A stretch of DNA of 64,000 bases from the NCBI RefSeq assembly GCF_022478115.1, contig NZ_JAKGSC010000008.1, positions 1 through 64,000 of the forward strand, in the 5' to 3' direction. Source of the DNA: Tenacibaculum aquimarinum (GTDB lineage Bacteria; Bacteroidota; Bacteroidia; Flavobacteriales; Flavobacteriaceae). How positions within the stretch are numbered: position 1 is the stretch's first letter; every line of letters starts with the position of its first letter. Below the pieces are notes generated by a model that saw only the letters and a program-made list of their open reading frames with translations, made no database searches and was not told where the DNA came from. This document shows positions 1 to 7,601 of this stretch, piece after piece. The position numbers and the translations under genes were made by a program.

Positions 1-38
1 GTACTGCCAATAGGTGGGAGAGTAGGTCGTTGCCTTGC
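1..38 (+). rRNA. 5S ribosomal RNA, 3' end only
   Basis: The first bases carry the conserved 3' portion of Bacteroidota 5S rRNA, including GTGGGAGAGTAGGTCG, which forms the terminal stem region. The rest of the gene, and presumably the rRNA operon, lies upstream of the window. A strong terminator follows at once. The exact 3' end is placed within a few bases. Confidence 0.85.
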
Positions 39-42
39 TTTT

Positions 43-77
43 AAAGCTCTTAGTTAATTTAACTAAGAGCTTTTTTT
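43..77 (+). terminator. Rho-independent terminator of the rRNA operon
   Basis: A perfect 13-bp stem (43-55 with 61-73, AAAGCTCTTAGTT and its complement) with a 5-base loop is followed by a T run. It closes the rRNA operon and separates it from truA, which rules out an upstream truA start inside the stem. Confidence 0.9.
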
Positions 78-103
78 GTTATAGACTTTACTATATTTAC
101 TTA

Positions 104-886
104 ATGAATTATAAACATACGTATTTAGTAACAATACAATACTTAGGATTTAGATTTCATGGTTGGCAAAAGCAACCTAACTTAAAAACTGGACACTTAT
201 TTTTAGATAAAACATTAAAATTTATCTATAAAGATATTAGACTTAAAAGCCTTGGTGTTGGTAGAACTGATGCAAGAGTTTCTGCGAATTACTATGCATT
301 TCAATTATTTATTGATAAAGAAGTAGATTTTAATCAGTTTATGACTTATTTTAACCATAATGCTCCAAGTGATATGAGAGCTTTAAAGATTGAAAACATT
401 GATAAAAAGTTTAATGTTATCAATCATCCTAAAGTTAAAGAATATCGATATTATTTTTCTTTTGGTGAAAAAAACCACCCGTATGCTGCTCCGTTTTTAA
501 ATCGATTTAGGGAACAATTGGATATTGAGCTAATGAAAAAAGGTGCTGAATTGTTTGTTGGGTTTCATAATTTTACTAACTATTGTACAAAGCCTTCTGC
601 TGAAACTAAAGTGAATAGAGAAATTGTTTTTTGTAGTATTGAAAAGAATACAGAAATAACTGCTTCGTTTTTCCCTAAAGAGAGTTTTGTTTTAATTGTT
701 AAAGGAAGTGGCTTTTTAAGAAATCAGATTCGTTTAATTATGGGGGCTTTACACGATTTAGGTAAAGGTGAATTCGATTTAGAATTTATAAAACAAAGTT
801 TGAAACCAGATTCTAATATTGAGTTTTTAAAGAATATTGCACCGGCTTCTGGTTTGCATTTACATAACATCGAATTTGAAAAATAA
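104..886 (+). CDS. truA: TruA-family tRNA pseudouridine synthase
   Basis: 260 residues from the ATG at 104. TruA isomerises uridines 38-40 in the tRNA anticodon arm. The frame stays open upstream to position 35, but that start lies in the rRNA terminator region; the ATG at 104 begins directly with the family N-terminus (MNYKHTYLVTIQYLGFRF, then HGWQ). The catalytic aspartate sits in GRTDARVSA, where the usual family form is GRTDAGVHA, so the Asp is kept but the Gly and His are changed. The C-terminal half has the expected FLRNQIRLIMGAL segment. The changed motif suggests the divergent TruA-like paralogue often found in Bacteroidota rather than the standard copy. It stands alone between the rRNA terminator and an intergenic repeat. 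Confidence 0.85.
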   Translation: MNYKHTYLVTIQYLGFRFHGWQKQPNLKTGHLFLDKTLKFIYKDIRLKSLGVGRTDARVSANYYAFQLFIDKEVDFNQFMTYFNHNAPSDMRALKIENIDKKFNVINHPKVKEYRYYFSFGEKNHPYAAPFLNRFREQLDIELMKKGAELFVGFHNFTNYCTKPSAETKVNREIVFCSIEKNTEITASFFPKESFVLIVKGSGFLRNQIRLIMGALHDLGKGEFDLEFIKQSLKPDSNIEFLKNIAPASGLHLHNIEFEK

Positions 887-903
887 AGCTAGCAAGTACG
901 CTC

Positions 904-1051
904 GCGTTAGCGATTTGAAGTGGCATCCTTTTTTTGCCTAAATTGTTTCAAAATATTAAATAAACAATAATATTACTTCTAAAAAGTAAAGATGCTGGAC
1001 TAAATTCAGCATAAAAAGATATAACGGAAAGCGCGACCCTTGTGGTAACGC
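904..1051 (+). repeat. Interspersed structured repeat, copy A
   Basis: About 148 bases between truA and the acyl-CoA dehydrogenase gene. It opens with GCGTTAGCGATTTGAAGTGG and ends with AACGGAAAGCGCGACCC followed by GGTAACGC; the ends can pair (GCGTTA with TAACGC). A shorter, opposite-strand relative with the same end motifs lies at 6232-6317. Such elements are, from memory, common between genes in flavobacterial genomes; the function is unknown. Confidence 0.6.
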
Positions 1052-1057
1052 ACAAAA

Positions 1058-1087
1058 AAAAGTCCATCAAATTAATGATGGACTTTT
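1058..1087. terminator. Bidirectional-looking terminator after the acyl-CoA dehydrogenase gene
   Basis: A perfect 12-bp stem (1058-1069 with 1076-1087, AAAAGTCCATCA) and a 6-base loop, flanked by A residues on the left that read as a U tract on the minus strand. It lies 23 bases beyond the stop of the minus-strand gene. Confidence 0.8.
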
Positions 1088-1109
1088 CTATATTATAAAA
1101 AGGAGTTAA

Positions 1110-2252
1110 TTATCCTTTGATAATTCCTCTTGAAATTACAATTTTTTGAATTTCTGAAGTTCCTTCGTAAATCTGTGTAATTTTAGCATCACGCATTAAA
1201 CGTTCTACGTGGTATTCTTTTACAAATCCGTTTCCACCGTGAATTTGAACTGCTTCAACAGTGTGTTCCATGGCAACTTTAGATGCGTATAATTTTGCCA
1301 TTGCAGAAGACATATCGTAGTTATTACCTTGATCTTTGTCCGAAGCAGCTTTCATAACCAACATTCTTGCAGCTTCAATTTCTGTGTGCATATCTGCTAA
1401 TTTAAAGGCAATTGCTTGATGATTGCAAATTTCTGTACCAAATGCTTTACGTTCTTTTGAATATTTTAAAGCTAATTCATATGCTCCTGCAGCAATACCT
1501 AATGCTTGTGCAGCAATACCAATTCTTCCACCAGAAAGTGTTTTCATTGCGAATTTAAATCCAAAACCGTCTTCACCAATTCTATTTTCTTTAGGTACTT
1601 TTACATCGTTAAACTGTAATGTATGTGTATCGCTTCCACGAATTCCTAATTTATCTTCTTTAGGACCAATATGAAAACCTTCCATACCTTTTTCAACTAT
1701 AAAAGCGTTGATTCCTCTATGTCCTTTTTCTCTATCAGTTTGTGCAATTACTAAATATACTCCGGCACGACCACCATTTGTAATCCAGTTTTTTGTTCCG
1801 TTTAATAAGTAATAATCACCTTTGTCTTCAGCAGTTGTAGATTGAGAAGTTGCATCTGAACCAGCTTCTGGTTCTGATAAACAAAATGCTCCGATTTGTT
1901 CTCCTGTTGCTAATTTTGTTAAATATTTTTGTTTTTGTGCTTCAGAAGCATAAGCTTCTAAACCATAACAAACTAATGAATTGTTTACAGAAACCATAAC
2001 AGATGCAGAAGCGTCTATTTTAGATAATTCTTCCATAATTAATACGTAAGAAATTGCATCCATTCCGCTTCCTCCGTATTTTGGATCTACCATTATTCCC
2101 ATAAATCCTAAATCTCCCATTTTTCTAACTAATTCTTCTGGGAAAGTTTGCGCGTTATCTCTTTCAATAACTCCTGGTAATAATTCTGTTTGTGCAAAAT
2201 CTCTCGCGGCATCGCGAATCATCATATGTTCTTCTGATAAACTAAAATCCAT
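1110..2252 (-). CDS. Acyl-CoA dehydrogenase
   Basis: 380 residues, the normal length for the short/branched-chain family. It oxidises acyl-CoA to trans-2-enoyl-CoA using FAD and passes electrons to electron-transfer flavoprotein, in fatty acid or branched-chain amino acid breakdown. The three domains are visible: an N-terminal helical domain, a beta domain with the signature CLSEPEAGSDA around residues 123-133, and a C-terminal helical domain with QIHGGNGF and a final IYEGTSEIQ carrying the likely catalytic glutamate. Substrate chain length cannot be told by eye. It is a single gene with its own terminator; anmK is transcribed divergently from the 88-base gap. Confidence 0.93.
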   Translation of the reverse strand: MDFSLSEEHMMIRDAARDFAQTELLPGVIERDNAQTFPEELVRKMGDLGFMGIMVDPKYGGSGMDAISYVLIMEELSKIDASASVMVSVNNSLVCYGLEAYASEAQKQKYLTKLATGEQIGAFCLSEPEAGSDATSQSTTAEDKGDYYLLNGTKNWITNGGRAGVYLVIAQTDREKGHRGINAFIVEKGMEGFHIGPKEDKLGIRGSDTHTLQFNDVKVPKENRIGEDGFGFKFAMKTLSGGRIGIAAQALGIAAGAYELALKYSKERKAFGTEICNHQAIAFKLADMHTEIEAARMLVMKAASDKDQGNNYDMSSAMAKLYASKVAMEHTVEAVQIHGGNGFVKEYHVERLMRDAKITQIYEGTSEIQKIVISRGIIKG

Positions 2253-2285
2253 TTTTTATCTAATTTAATTCGTAAATTTCGAATG

Positions 2286-2293
2286 CAAAGATA
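2286..2293 (-). promoter_or_regulatory. Candidate -7 element for the acyl-CoA dehydrogenase gene
   Basis: CAAAGATA on the plus strand reads TATCTTTG on the minus strand, matching the Bacteroidota -7 consensus TAnnTTTG, 34 bases before the start codon. No convincing -33 TTG was found at the usual distance. Confidence 0.5.
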
Positions 2294-2340
2294 TCGATTT
2301 CGTAACATATTTTCAGCAGAGATTTCTTATTTTTACTAAC

Positions 2341-3408
2341 ATGATTAAAAATGAAGTTTTTGTTATTGGTGTTATGTCTGGAACGTCACTAGATGGCGTA
2401 GATTTAGTGTATGTTAAGTTTGATAATCAGGATTATAGAAACTTTAAAATTCTTCAATGTTGTACAGTTTCTTATTCAGAGGGATGGAAAATAAAATTAC
2501 AAAATGCTATTTCATTTTCTGATACAGAATTAATTGAGCTAGATATTTCTTATGGAAGATTACTAGCAGAAATAATTAATGATTTTATGGCTAGTTTTTC
2601 TATTGATAAAATCGACTTTATAGCTTCACATGGACACACCGTTTTACATGAACCACACAAAGGGATTACATTACAAGTAGGAAATGGTCAAATTATTTCT
2701 AACCAAACCAAACAAAAAGTAGTTTGTGACTTTAGAACTCAAGACGTGAAACTCGGCGGTCAAGGAGCACCTTTAGTTCCAATTGGAGACGAATTATTAT
2801 TTTCTGAATACGATTATTGCTTAAATCTAGGTGGATTTGCAAATGTATCTTATAAGAAAGATGGTGAAAGAATAGCTTTTGATATTTGCCCAGTAAATAT
2901 TGTGTTAAATAGATATGCTCAAAAATTAGGTTTTGAATATGATGATAAGGGAAAAATAGCTTCAAAAGGAACTTTTTTAATGCAATTAGAGTCAGATATA
3001 AGAATGTTAGATTATTATAAAGAAAAACCTCCAAAATCTTTGGGTTTAGAATGGGTTTTAAAAGAAATTATACCAAGATTAGAATCTTCTAAAAGAAAAC
3101 CCCAAGATATTTTAAGAACTTTTACTGATAATGCAGCTTGGGCAATTGCAAAAGTTTTTCCTAAAAATGCAAAAGTTTTGGTTACTGGAGGCGGTGCTTT
3201 TAACGATTATTTAATCAAAAAAATCAATCAGAATAAAAATATTGAAATTATTATTCCTTCAAAAGAATTAATCAATTTTAAAGAAGCACTAGTTTTTGCT
3301 TTTTTAGGACTGTTACGTGTTGATAATCAAGTTAATTGTTTAATGAGTGTAACTGGAGCAAAAAGAAATCATTCATCTGGAGAGATTTTTGAGCCAAAAG
3401 AATTTTAA
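2341..3408 (+). CDS. anmK: Anhydro-N-acetylmuramic acid kinase
   Basis: 355 residues, typical of AnmK. The enzyme cleaves and phosphorylates 1,6-anhydro-MurNAc to MurNAc-6-phosphate with ATP, returning cell-wall fragments to metabolism. The family hallmark GVMSGTSLDGVD lies at residues 10-21. LGGFANVSY and the ATP-binding VTGGGAFNDYL are also present. The gene is divergent from the acyl-CoA dehydrogenase gene. A TATTTTTA box at 2328-2335, only 5 bases before the ATG, resembles a -7 element and would give an almost leaderless transcript. A second amino-sugar kinase-like gene lies at 54554-55405. Confidence 0.94.
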   Translation: MIKNEVFVIGVMSGTSLDGVDLVYVKFDNQDYRNFKILQCCTVSYSEGWKIKLQNAISFSDTELIELDISYGRLLAEIINDFMASFSIDKIDFIASHGHTVLHEPHKGITLQVGNGQIISNQTKQKVVCDFRTQDVKLGGQGAPLVPIGDELLFSEYDYCLNLGGFANVSYKKDGERIAFDICPVNIVLNRYAQKLGFEYDDKGKIASKGTFLMQLESDIRMLDYYKEKPPKSLGLEWVLKEIIPRLESSKRKPQDILRTFTDNAAWAIAKVFPKNAKVLVTGGGAFNDYLIKKINQNKNIEIIIPSKELINFKEALVFAFLGLLRVDNQVNCLMSVTGAKRNHSSGEIFEPKEF

Positions 3409-3492
3409 AGTAAATTATTTGAACCTTCATTTTTTTACAGTAAGTTTGTTAGAATCAAAGTAAATTAATCTAAATCATTTTATAGCATGAAT

Positions 3493-3551
3493 CAACTTTA
3501 ACTTTTTTAGGCAGGAAATAAATAATTGAAAGAGAAGAAAAACTAAAGTTG
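3493..3551. repeat. Imperfect inverted repeat in the leader of the Glu/Leu-type dehydrogenase gene
   Basis: Two 14-base arms (3493-3506 and 3538-3551) pair at 12 of 14 positions, with CAACTTTA as the outer perfect part and a 31-base spacer. The right arm ends 22 bases before the ATG at 3574, so it could be a leader structure or an operator; nothing in the sequence decides which. Confidence 0.4.
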
Positions 3552-3573
3552 AAACAATCATCAAAATTTAAAA

Positions 3574-4806
3574 ATGAAAGAATTACTTAAAAAATACGAA
3601 AACAAACAACCAGAAATAGTTTTTAACTGGAAAGACCCAGAAACAGAAGCAGAAGGTTGGACAGTAATAAATTCTTTACGTGGTGGAGCCGCAGGTGGTG
3701 GAACACGTATGAGAAAAGGGTTAGATATGAATGAGGTTTTGTCTTTGGCAAAAACTATGGAAGTAAAATTTACAGTTTCTGGGCCTGCAATTGGTGGAGC
3801 AAAATCAGGTATAAATTTTGATCCAAACGACCCAAGAAAAAGAGGTGTTTTAGAACGCTGGTATAAAGCTGTTACTCCATTATTAAAACATTATTACGGA
3901 ACAGGAGGAGATTTAAATGTAGATGCCGATAAAGATGTAATTCCAATTACAGAAGATTGCGGTGTTTGGCATCCTCAGGAAGGAATTTTTAACGGTCACT
4001 TTAAACCAACTGAAGCCGATAAAATTAATAGAATAGGACAGTTACGCCAAGGTGTAATTAAAATTATAGAGAATAAGAAATTTTCACCAGATTTAAGTAG
4101 AAAATATACAGTTGCAGATATGTTAACTGGTTACGGTGTTGCCGAAGCGGTTAAACATTATTATAACATTTACGGCGGAAATATTGCTGGTAAAAGAGCA
4201 ATTGTTCAAGGTTTTGGAAACGTTGGGTCTGCGGCAGCTTATTACTTAACACAATTAGGAGCTAAGGTTGTTGGAATTATTGATCGCGATGGCGGTTTAA
4301 TAAATGAAGACGGATTTACGATGCAAGAAATGACCGATTTATTCTTAGGAAAAGACGGTAACAAATTAGTTGCAGATAACATGATCTCTTTTGAAGAAAT
4401 CAATGAGAAAATTTGGTCTTTACCAGCAGAAATTTTTGTTCCAGCGGCAGCTTCAAGATTAGTTTCTGAAAAACAAGTTCAACAAATGATTGATACCGGT
4501 TTAGAAGTAATTTCTCCAGGAGCAAATGTGCCTTTTGCAGACAAAGAAATTTTCTTTGGTCCAATTATGGAATATACAGATAAGCACCTAAGTTTATTAC
4601 CAGATTTTATATCAAATTGTGGTATAGCTCGTGTTTTTGCATATTTTATGGAATCAAGAGTAGCGTTACCAATGATAGATCAAGATATTTTTGATGACAC
4701 ATCAGAAACAATTAGAAAAGCCTTGGTTAAAACACATCAAAAAAATAATAGTAAACAAGAAATCTGTAAAACAGCTTTCGAAATAGCATTAAAACAACTA
4801 ATCTAA
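3574..4806 (+). CDS. Glu/Leu/Phe/Val family amino acid dehydrogenase
   Basis: 410 residues. Members reversibly deaminate an amino acid oxidatively to its 2-oxo acid with NAD(P). The substrate domain carries GGAKSGINFDP with the catalytic lysine (about residues 74-84). The Rossmann domain has VQGFGNVGSAAAYYL (GxGxxG) and an acidic residue after the second strand (GIIDRDGG), which favours NAD over NADP. Whether glutamate or a branched-chain amino acid is the substrate is not clear from the motifs. The nhaD gene starts 10 bases after the stop, so the two are probably co-transcribed. Confidence 0.88.
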   Translation: MKELLKKYENKQPEIVFNWKDPETEAEGWTVINSLRGGAAGGGTRMRKGLDMNEVLSLAKTMEVKFTVSGPAIGGAKSGINFDPNDPRKRGVLERWYKAVTPLLKHYYGTGGDLNVDADKDVIPITEDCGVWHPQEGIFNGHFKPTEADKINRIGQLRQGVIKIIENKKFSPDLSRKYTVADMLTGYGVAEAVKHYYNIYGGNIAGKRAIVQGFGNVGSAAAYYLTQLGAKVVGIIDRDGGLINEDGFTMQEMTDLFLGKDGNKLVADNMISFEEINEKIWSLPAEIFVPAAASRLVSEKQVQQMIDTGLEVISPGANVPFADKEIFFGPIMEYTDKHLSLLPDFISNCGIARVFAYFMESRVALPMIDQDIFDDTSETIRKALVKTHQKNNSKQEICKTAFEIALKQLI

Positions 4807-4816
4807 ACAGATACAA

Positions 4817-6220
4817 ATGGAAGCATTTATTATTTTAATTTTTGTACTTGGTTATTTAGCCATTACATTAGAACACAATTTAAAACTAGACAAATTGATT
4901 CCAGCTTTAGCTATGATGGCTATTTGTTGGGCAATGGTAGCAGTTGGCGTAGATGGTTTTACACAATGGTTTGATTCTAGTAGTCACAGTCTATTAACAG
5001 ACGCTTATACATCATTAAATCATGATGGTAAAATGCACTTAATGGAAGAAACATTATTGCATCATTTAGGTAAAACTGCAGAAATTTTAGTGTTCTTATT
5101 AGGTGCAATGACTATTGTAGAAATTATTGATTATTTCGATGGGTTTTCTACAATTAAAAGTTACGTTAACTTTAAAAGCAAAAAGAAATTATTATGGATG
5201 TTCTGTATCCTTGCTTTTATTTTATCAGCAATAATTGATAATTTAACAGCAACAATTGTACTTATTTCTATTCTTCAAAAAATAGTTAAAAAAAGAGAAG
5301 ACCGTATTTGGTTTGCAGGTTTAATAATTATTGCAGCAAATGCAGGAGGAGCATGGTCTCCAATTGGAGATGTAACAACAACAATGTTGTGGATTGGTAA
5401 AAAAGTAAGTGCAGGAATGTTATTTATATACTTATTTATACCATCATTATTATGTATGATTGTTCCAACAGTAATTGCATCAAGATTATCTGCTTTTCAA
5501 GGAGATATAGAAGTAGACGAAAGCGACAATAGTAAACCAGGACCAAATAGCGCAAGAATGTTGTACTTAGGTTTAGGGATGATTGTTTTTGTACCATTCT
5601 TTAAAACAGCAACACATTTACCACCTTATGTTGGTATGATGTTGTCACTTGCAGTAGTAGCAACTTTTGCAGAAATTTATAGTAGATCTAAATTCTCAAT
5701 ATCAAGCGTAGAAGGAGAAGAAGCAGTAGCGCATGAAGAACACGCACACCATAGTCCAGTACACAGTTCTCTTTCTAAAATTGAAATGCCAAGTATTTTA
5801 TTTTTCTTAGGAATTTTAATGGCAGTTGCAGCTTTAGAATCTTTAGGTATCCTTTTTGGTTTTGCTCAAAACTTAAAAGAAACAATACCAATGATGGGAA
5901 CAGAATTACACGGAGAAGGCGTTTCAGATTTAGTAGTAATGTTACTAGGAGTTGGTTCTGCAGTAATAGACAATGTACCATTAGTAGCAGCTAGTTTAGG
6001 TATGTTTACAGAAGCTATCGATAATGAATTATGGCACTTTATTGCCTTTGCAGCCGGAACAGGAGGTTCTATGTTAATTATAGGTTCAGCTGCCGGAGTA
6101 GTTGCAATGGGAATGGAAAAAATAGATTTTTTCTGGTACCTTAAAAAAATATCTTGGTTAGCTTTAATAGGCTTTGTTGTAGGTTCGGTAGCCTTTATGG
6201 GTATAAGAACATTAATATAA
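4817..6220 (+). CDS. nhaD: NhaD-type sodium:proton antiporter
   Basis: 467 residues with about a dozen hydrophobic segments; an inner-membrane Na+/H+ antiporter of the ion transporter superfamily. Recognisable pieces are the conserved IIDNLTATIVL and AANAGGAWSPIGDVTTTML in the first half, and the second-half counterpart VIDNVPLVAASLGMF plus FAAGTGGSMLIIGSAAGV. A histidine-rich hydrophilic loop (HEEHAHHSPVHSS, about residues 306-318) sits between the two halves. Sodium export fits a marine or salt-tolerant organism. It follows the dehydrogenase gene closely and is ended by a strong hairpin. Confidence 0.93.
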   Translation: MEAFIILIFVLGYLAITLEHNLKLDKLIPALAMMAICWAMVAVGVDGFTQWFDSSSHSLLTDAYTSLNHDGKMHLMEETLLHHLGKTAEILVFLLGAMTIVEIIDYFDGFSTIKSYVNFKSKKKLLWMFCILAFILSAIIDNLTATIVLISILQKIVKKREDRIWFAGLIIIAANAGGAWSPIGDVTTTMLWIGKKVSAGMLFIYLFIPSLLCMIVPTVIASRLSAFQGDIEVDESDNSKPGPNSARMLYLGLGMIVFVPFFKTATHLPPYVGMMLSLAVVATFAEIYSRSKFSISSVEGEEAVAHEEHAHHSPVHSSLSKIEMPSILFFLGILMAVAALESLGILFGFAQNLKETIPMMGTELHGEGVSDLVVMLLGVGSAVIDNVPLVAASLGMFTEAIDNELWHFIAFAAGTGGSMLIIGSAAGVVAMGMEKIDFFWYLKKISWLALIGFVVGSVAFMGIRTLI

Positions 6221-6231
6221 AATAATAATTA

Positions 6232-6317
6232 GGGCGTTCGGGCGGGCTTTCATTACTCGCTTTTTTTACTAGAAAAAAGTAAAAAAGAGCTCAAACAGGC
6301 CATTCAATCCCTAACGC
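6232..6317 (-). repeat. Interspersed structured repeat, copy B
   Basis: Read on the minus strand, this 86-base element opens with GCGTTAGGGATTGAATGGCC and closes with GAAAGCCCGCCCGAACGCCC, the same end motifs as copy A at 904-1051. Inside it CTTTTTTACT and AGTAAAAAAG form a further stem. It lies just after nhaD and before its terminator. Confidence 0.6.
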
Positions 6318-6334
6318 AAAAGAAATAGTACATT

Positions 6335-6379
6335 AAAATGAAACCTGATAAGCATAAAAAACTTATCAGGTTTCATTTT
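6335..6379. terminator. Strong terminator after nhaD
   Basis: A perfect 18-bp stem, 6335-6352 (AAAATGAAACCTGATAAG) with 6362-6379, and a 9-base loop. The A and T ends give U tracts in either direction. Confidence 0.88.
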
Positions 6380-6434
6380 GAAACAATTTAAAAAAAAGAA
6401 AGTCGTTAACTATAAAGAACAAAAACACTAATTA

Positions 6435-7124
6435 ATGATCCCATTTATTCAAGAAAACAAAGAATTGTTAGAAGAAGTAGTATCCGAAGAAAAAACACTG
6501 TCTATTTATAATTTAATTATGGATGGCGGAATTGGAGGTCAAATAATAATAGCGATACTATTTGTGTTGTTAGCTGTTGCCTTATATATTTATTTCGAAC
6601 GATTTTTTGCCATAAAAGCAGCTTCAAAAGTTGATAAAAATTTTATGAATCAAATTAAAGACTATGTTTCTAATGGAAAATTAGAAGCAGCAAAAACTTT
6701 ATGCGATACAACAAAAACACCAACAGCTAATTTAATAGGAAAAGGAATTTCTAGAATTGGTAAACCTTTAGAAGACATAAACACTGCAATAGGAAATGCA
6801 GGAAAATTAGAAGTATATCAATTAGAGAGAAACGTTTCTGTATTAGCAACAATTGCAGGAGCCGCACCAATGATTGGTTTTTTAGGAACCGTAATTGGTA
6901 TGATTGTCGCTATACACGAAATAGCAAATGCTGGCGGACAAATAGATATAAAATTACTTTCCGACGGATTATATACAGCCATGACAACAACCGTTGCAGG
7001 TTTAATTGTAGGTATTATTGCATACATAACATATAATCACTTGGTGGTAAGAACTGACAAAGTTGTCTATCAAATGGAAGCAAAATCGGTAGAGTTTTTA
7101 GATTTACTAAACGAACCAGTTTAA
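6435..7124 (+). CDS. exbB: MotA/TolQ/ExbB family proton channel
   Basis: 229 residues. With ExbD it forms the inner-membrane proton channel that energises TonB-dependent outer-membrane uptake. One membrane segment lies near residues 36-55, and two more in the conserved C-terminal region (LATIAGAAPMIGFLGTVIGM and AMTTTVAGLIVGIIAYITY), as in ExbB/TolQ. Gene order exbB-exbD-tonB on one strand supports the call over TolQ or MotA. The 84-base gap before exbD carries inverted and direct repeats. Confidence 0.93.
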   Translation: MIPFIQENKELLEEVVSEEKTLSIYNLIMDGGIGGQIIIAILFVLLAVALYIYFERFFAIKAASKVDKNFMNQIKDYVSNGKLEAAKTLCDTTKTPTANLIGKGISRIGKPLEDINTAIGNAGKLEVYQLERNVSVLATIAGAAPMIGFLGTVIGMIVAIHEIANAGGQIDIKLLSDGLYTAMTTTVAGLIVGIIAYITYNHLVVRTDKVVYQMEAKSVEFLDLLNEPV

Positions 7125-7125
7125 A

Positions 7126-7206
7126 TTATTAAAAGATTTAAGAATTGAAAAATTCAAACAAGCACACATAATCTTTTAATTATTAAATTTTTTAATCTTT
7201 TAATAA
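7126..7206. repeat. Inverted and direct repeats between exbB and exbD
   Basis: A 13-base arm at 7126-7138 (TTATTAAAAGATT) is perfectly complementary to 7194-7206, and the core AATCTTTTAAT also occurs at 7170-7180, so two alternative hairpins are possible just ahead of the exbD start codon at 7209. Confidence 0.6.
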
Positions 7207-7208
7207 AT

Positions 7209-7601
7209 ATGAATTTACGCGGAAGAAATAAAGTAAACCCTAATTTCAATATGTCATCAATGACAGATATTGTTTTTTTGCTGTTAATCTTTTTTATGCT
7301 AACATCAACTTTGGTAACAGTAAGTGCAATTGATGTTTTATTGCCTAAAGCTGGTGGTAAAACAGAAAATCAAACTGCGGTTGCTGTAACAATTTCTAAA
7401 AATTCAACATTTTATATAGATAAAACTAAAGTTAGTTCAGCTAATTTGGAACAAAAATTGCTAAATTCAGTTGGAGCAGATAAAAAGAAAACAATTGTAA
7501 TTCGTGGCGACAAAGACGTTCCATATAAAAACGTAATGAAAGTAATAGACATTGCTAACAAGAATAAATTAAAAATGATTTTAGCCGTAAAAGGTAAATA
7601 A
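7209..7601 (+). CDS. exbD: ExbD/TolR family biopolymer transporter
   Basis: 130 residues. Single N-terminal membrane anchor (VFLLLIFFMLTSTLV, about residues 21-35) preceded by SSMTDI, with the conserved proton-carrying aspartate, then a periplasmic domain. It partners ExbB upstream and the TonB-like protein downstream. The stop codon overlaps the next start by one base (TAATG), which implies translational coupling. Confidence 0.93.
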   Translation: MNLRGRNKVNPNFNMSSMTDIVFLLLIFFMLTSTLVTVSAIDVLLPKAGGKTENQTAVAVTISKNSTFYIDKTKVSSANLEQKLLNSVGADKKKTIVIRGDKDVPYKNVMKVIDIANKNKLKMILAVKGK

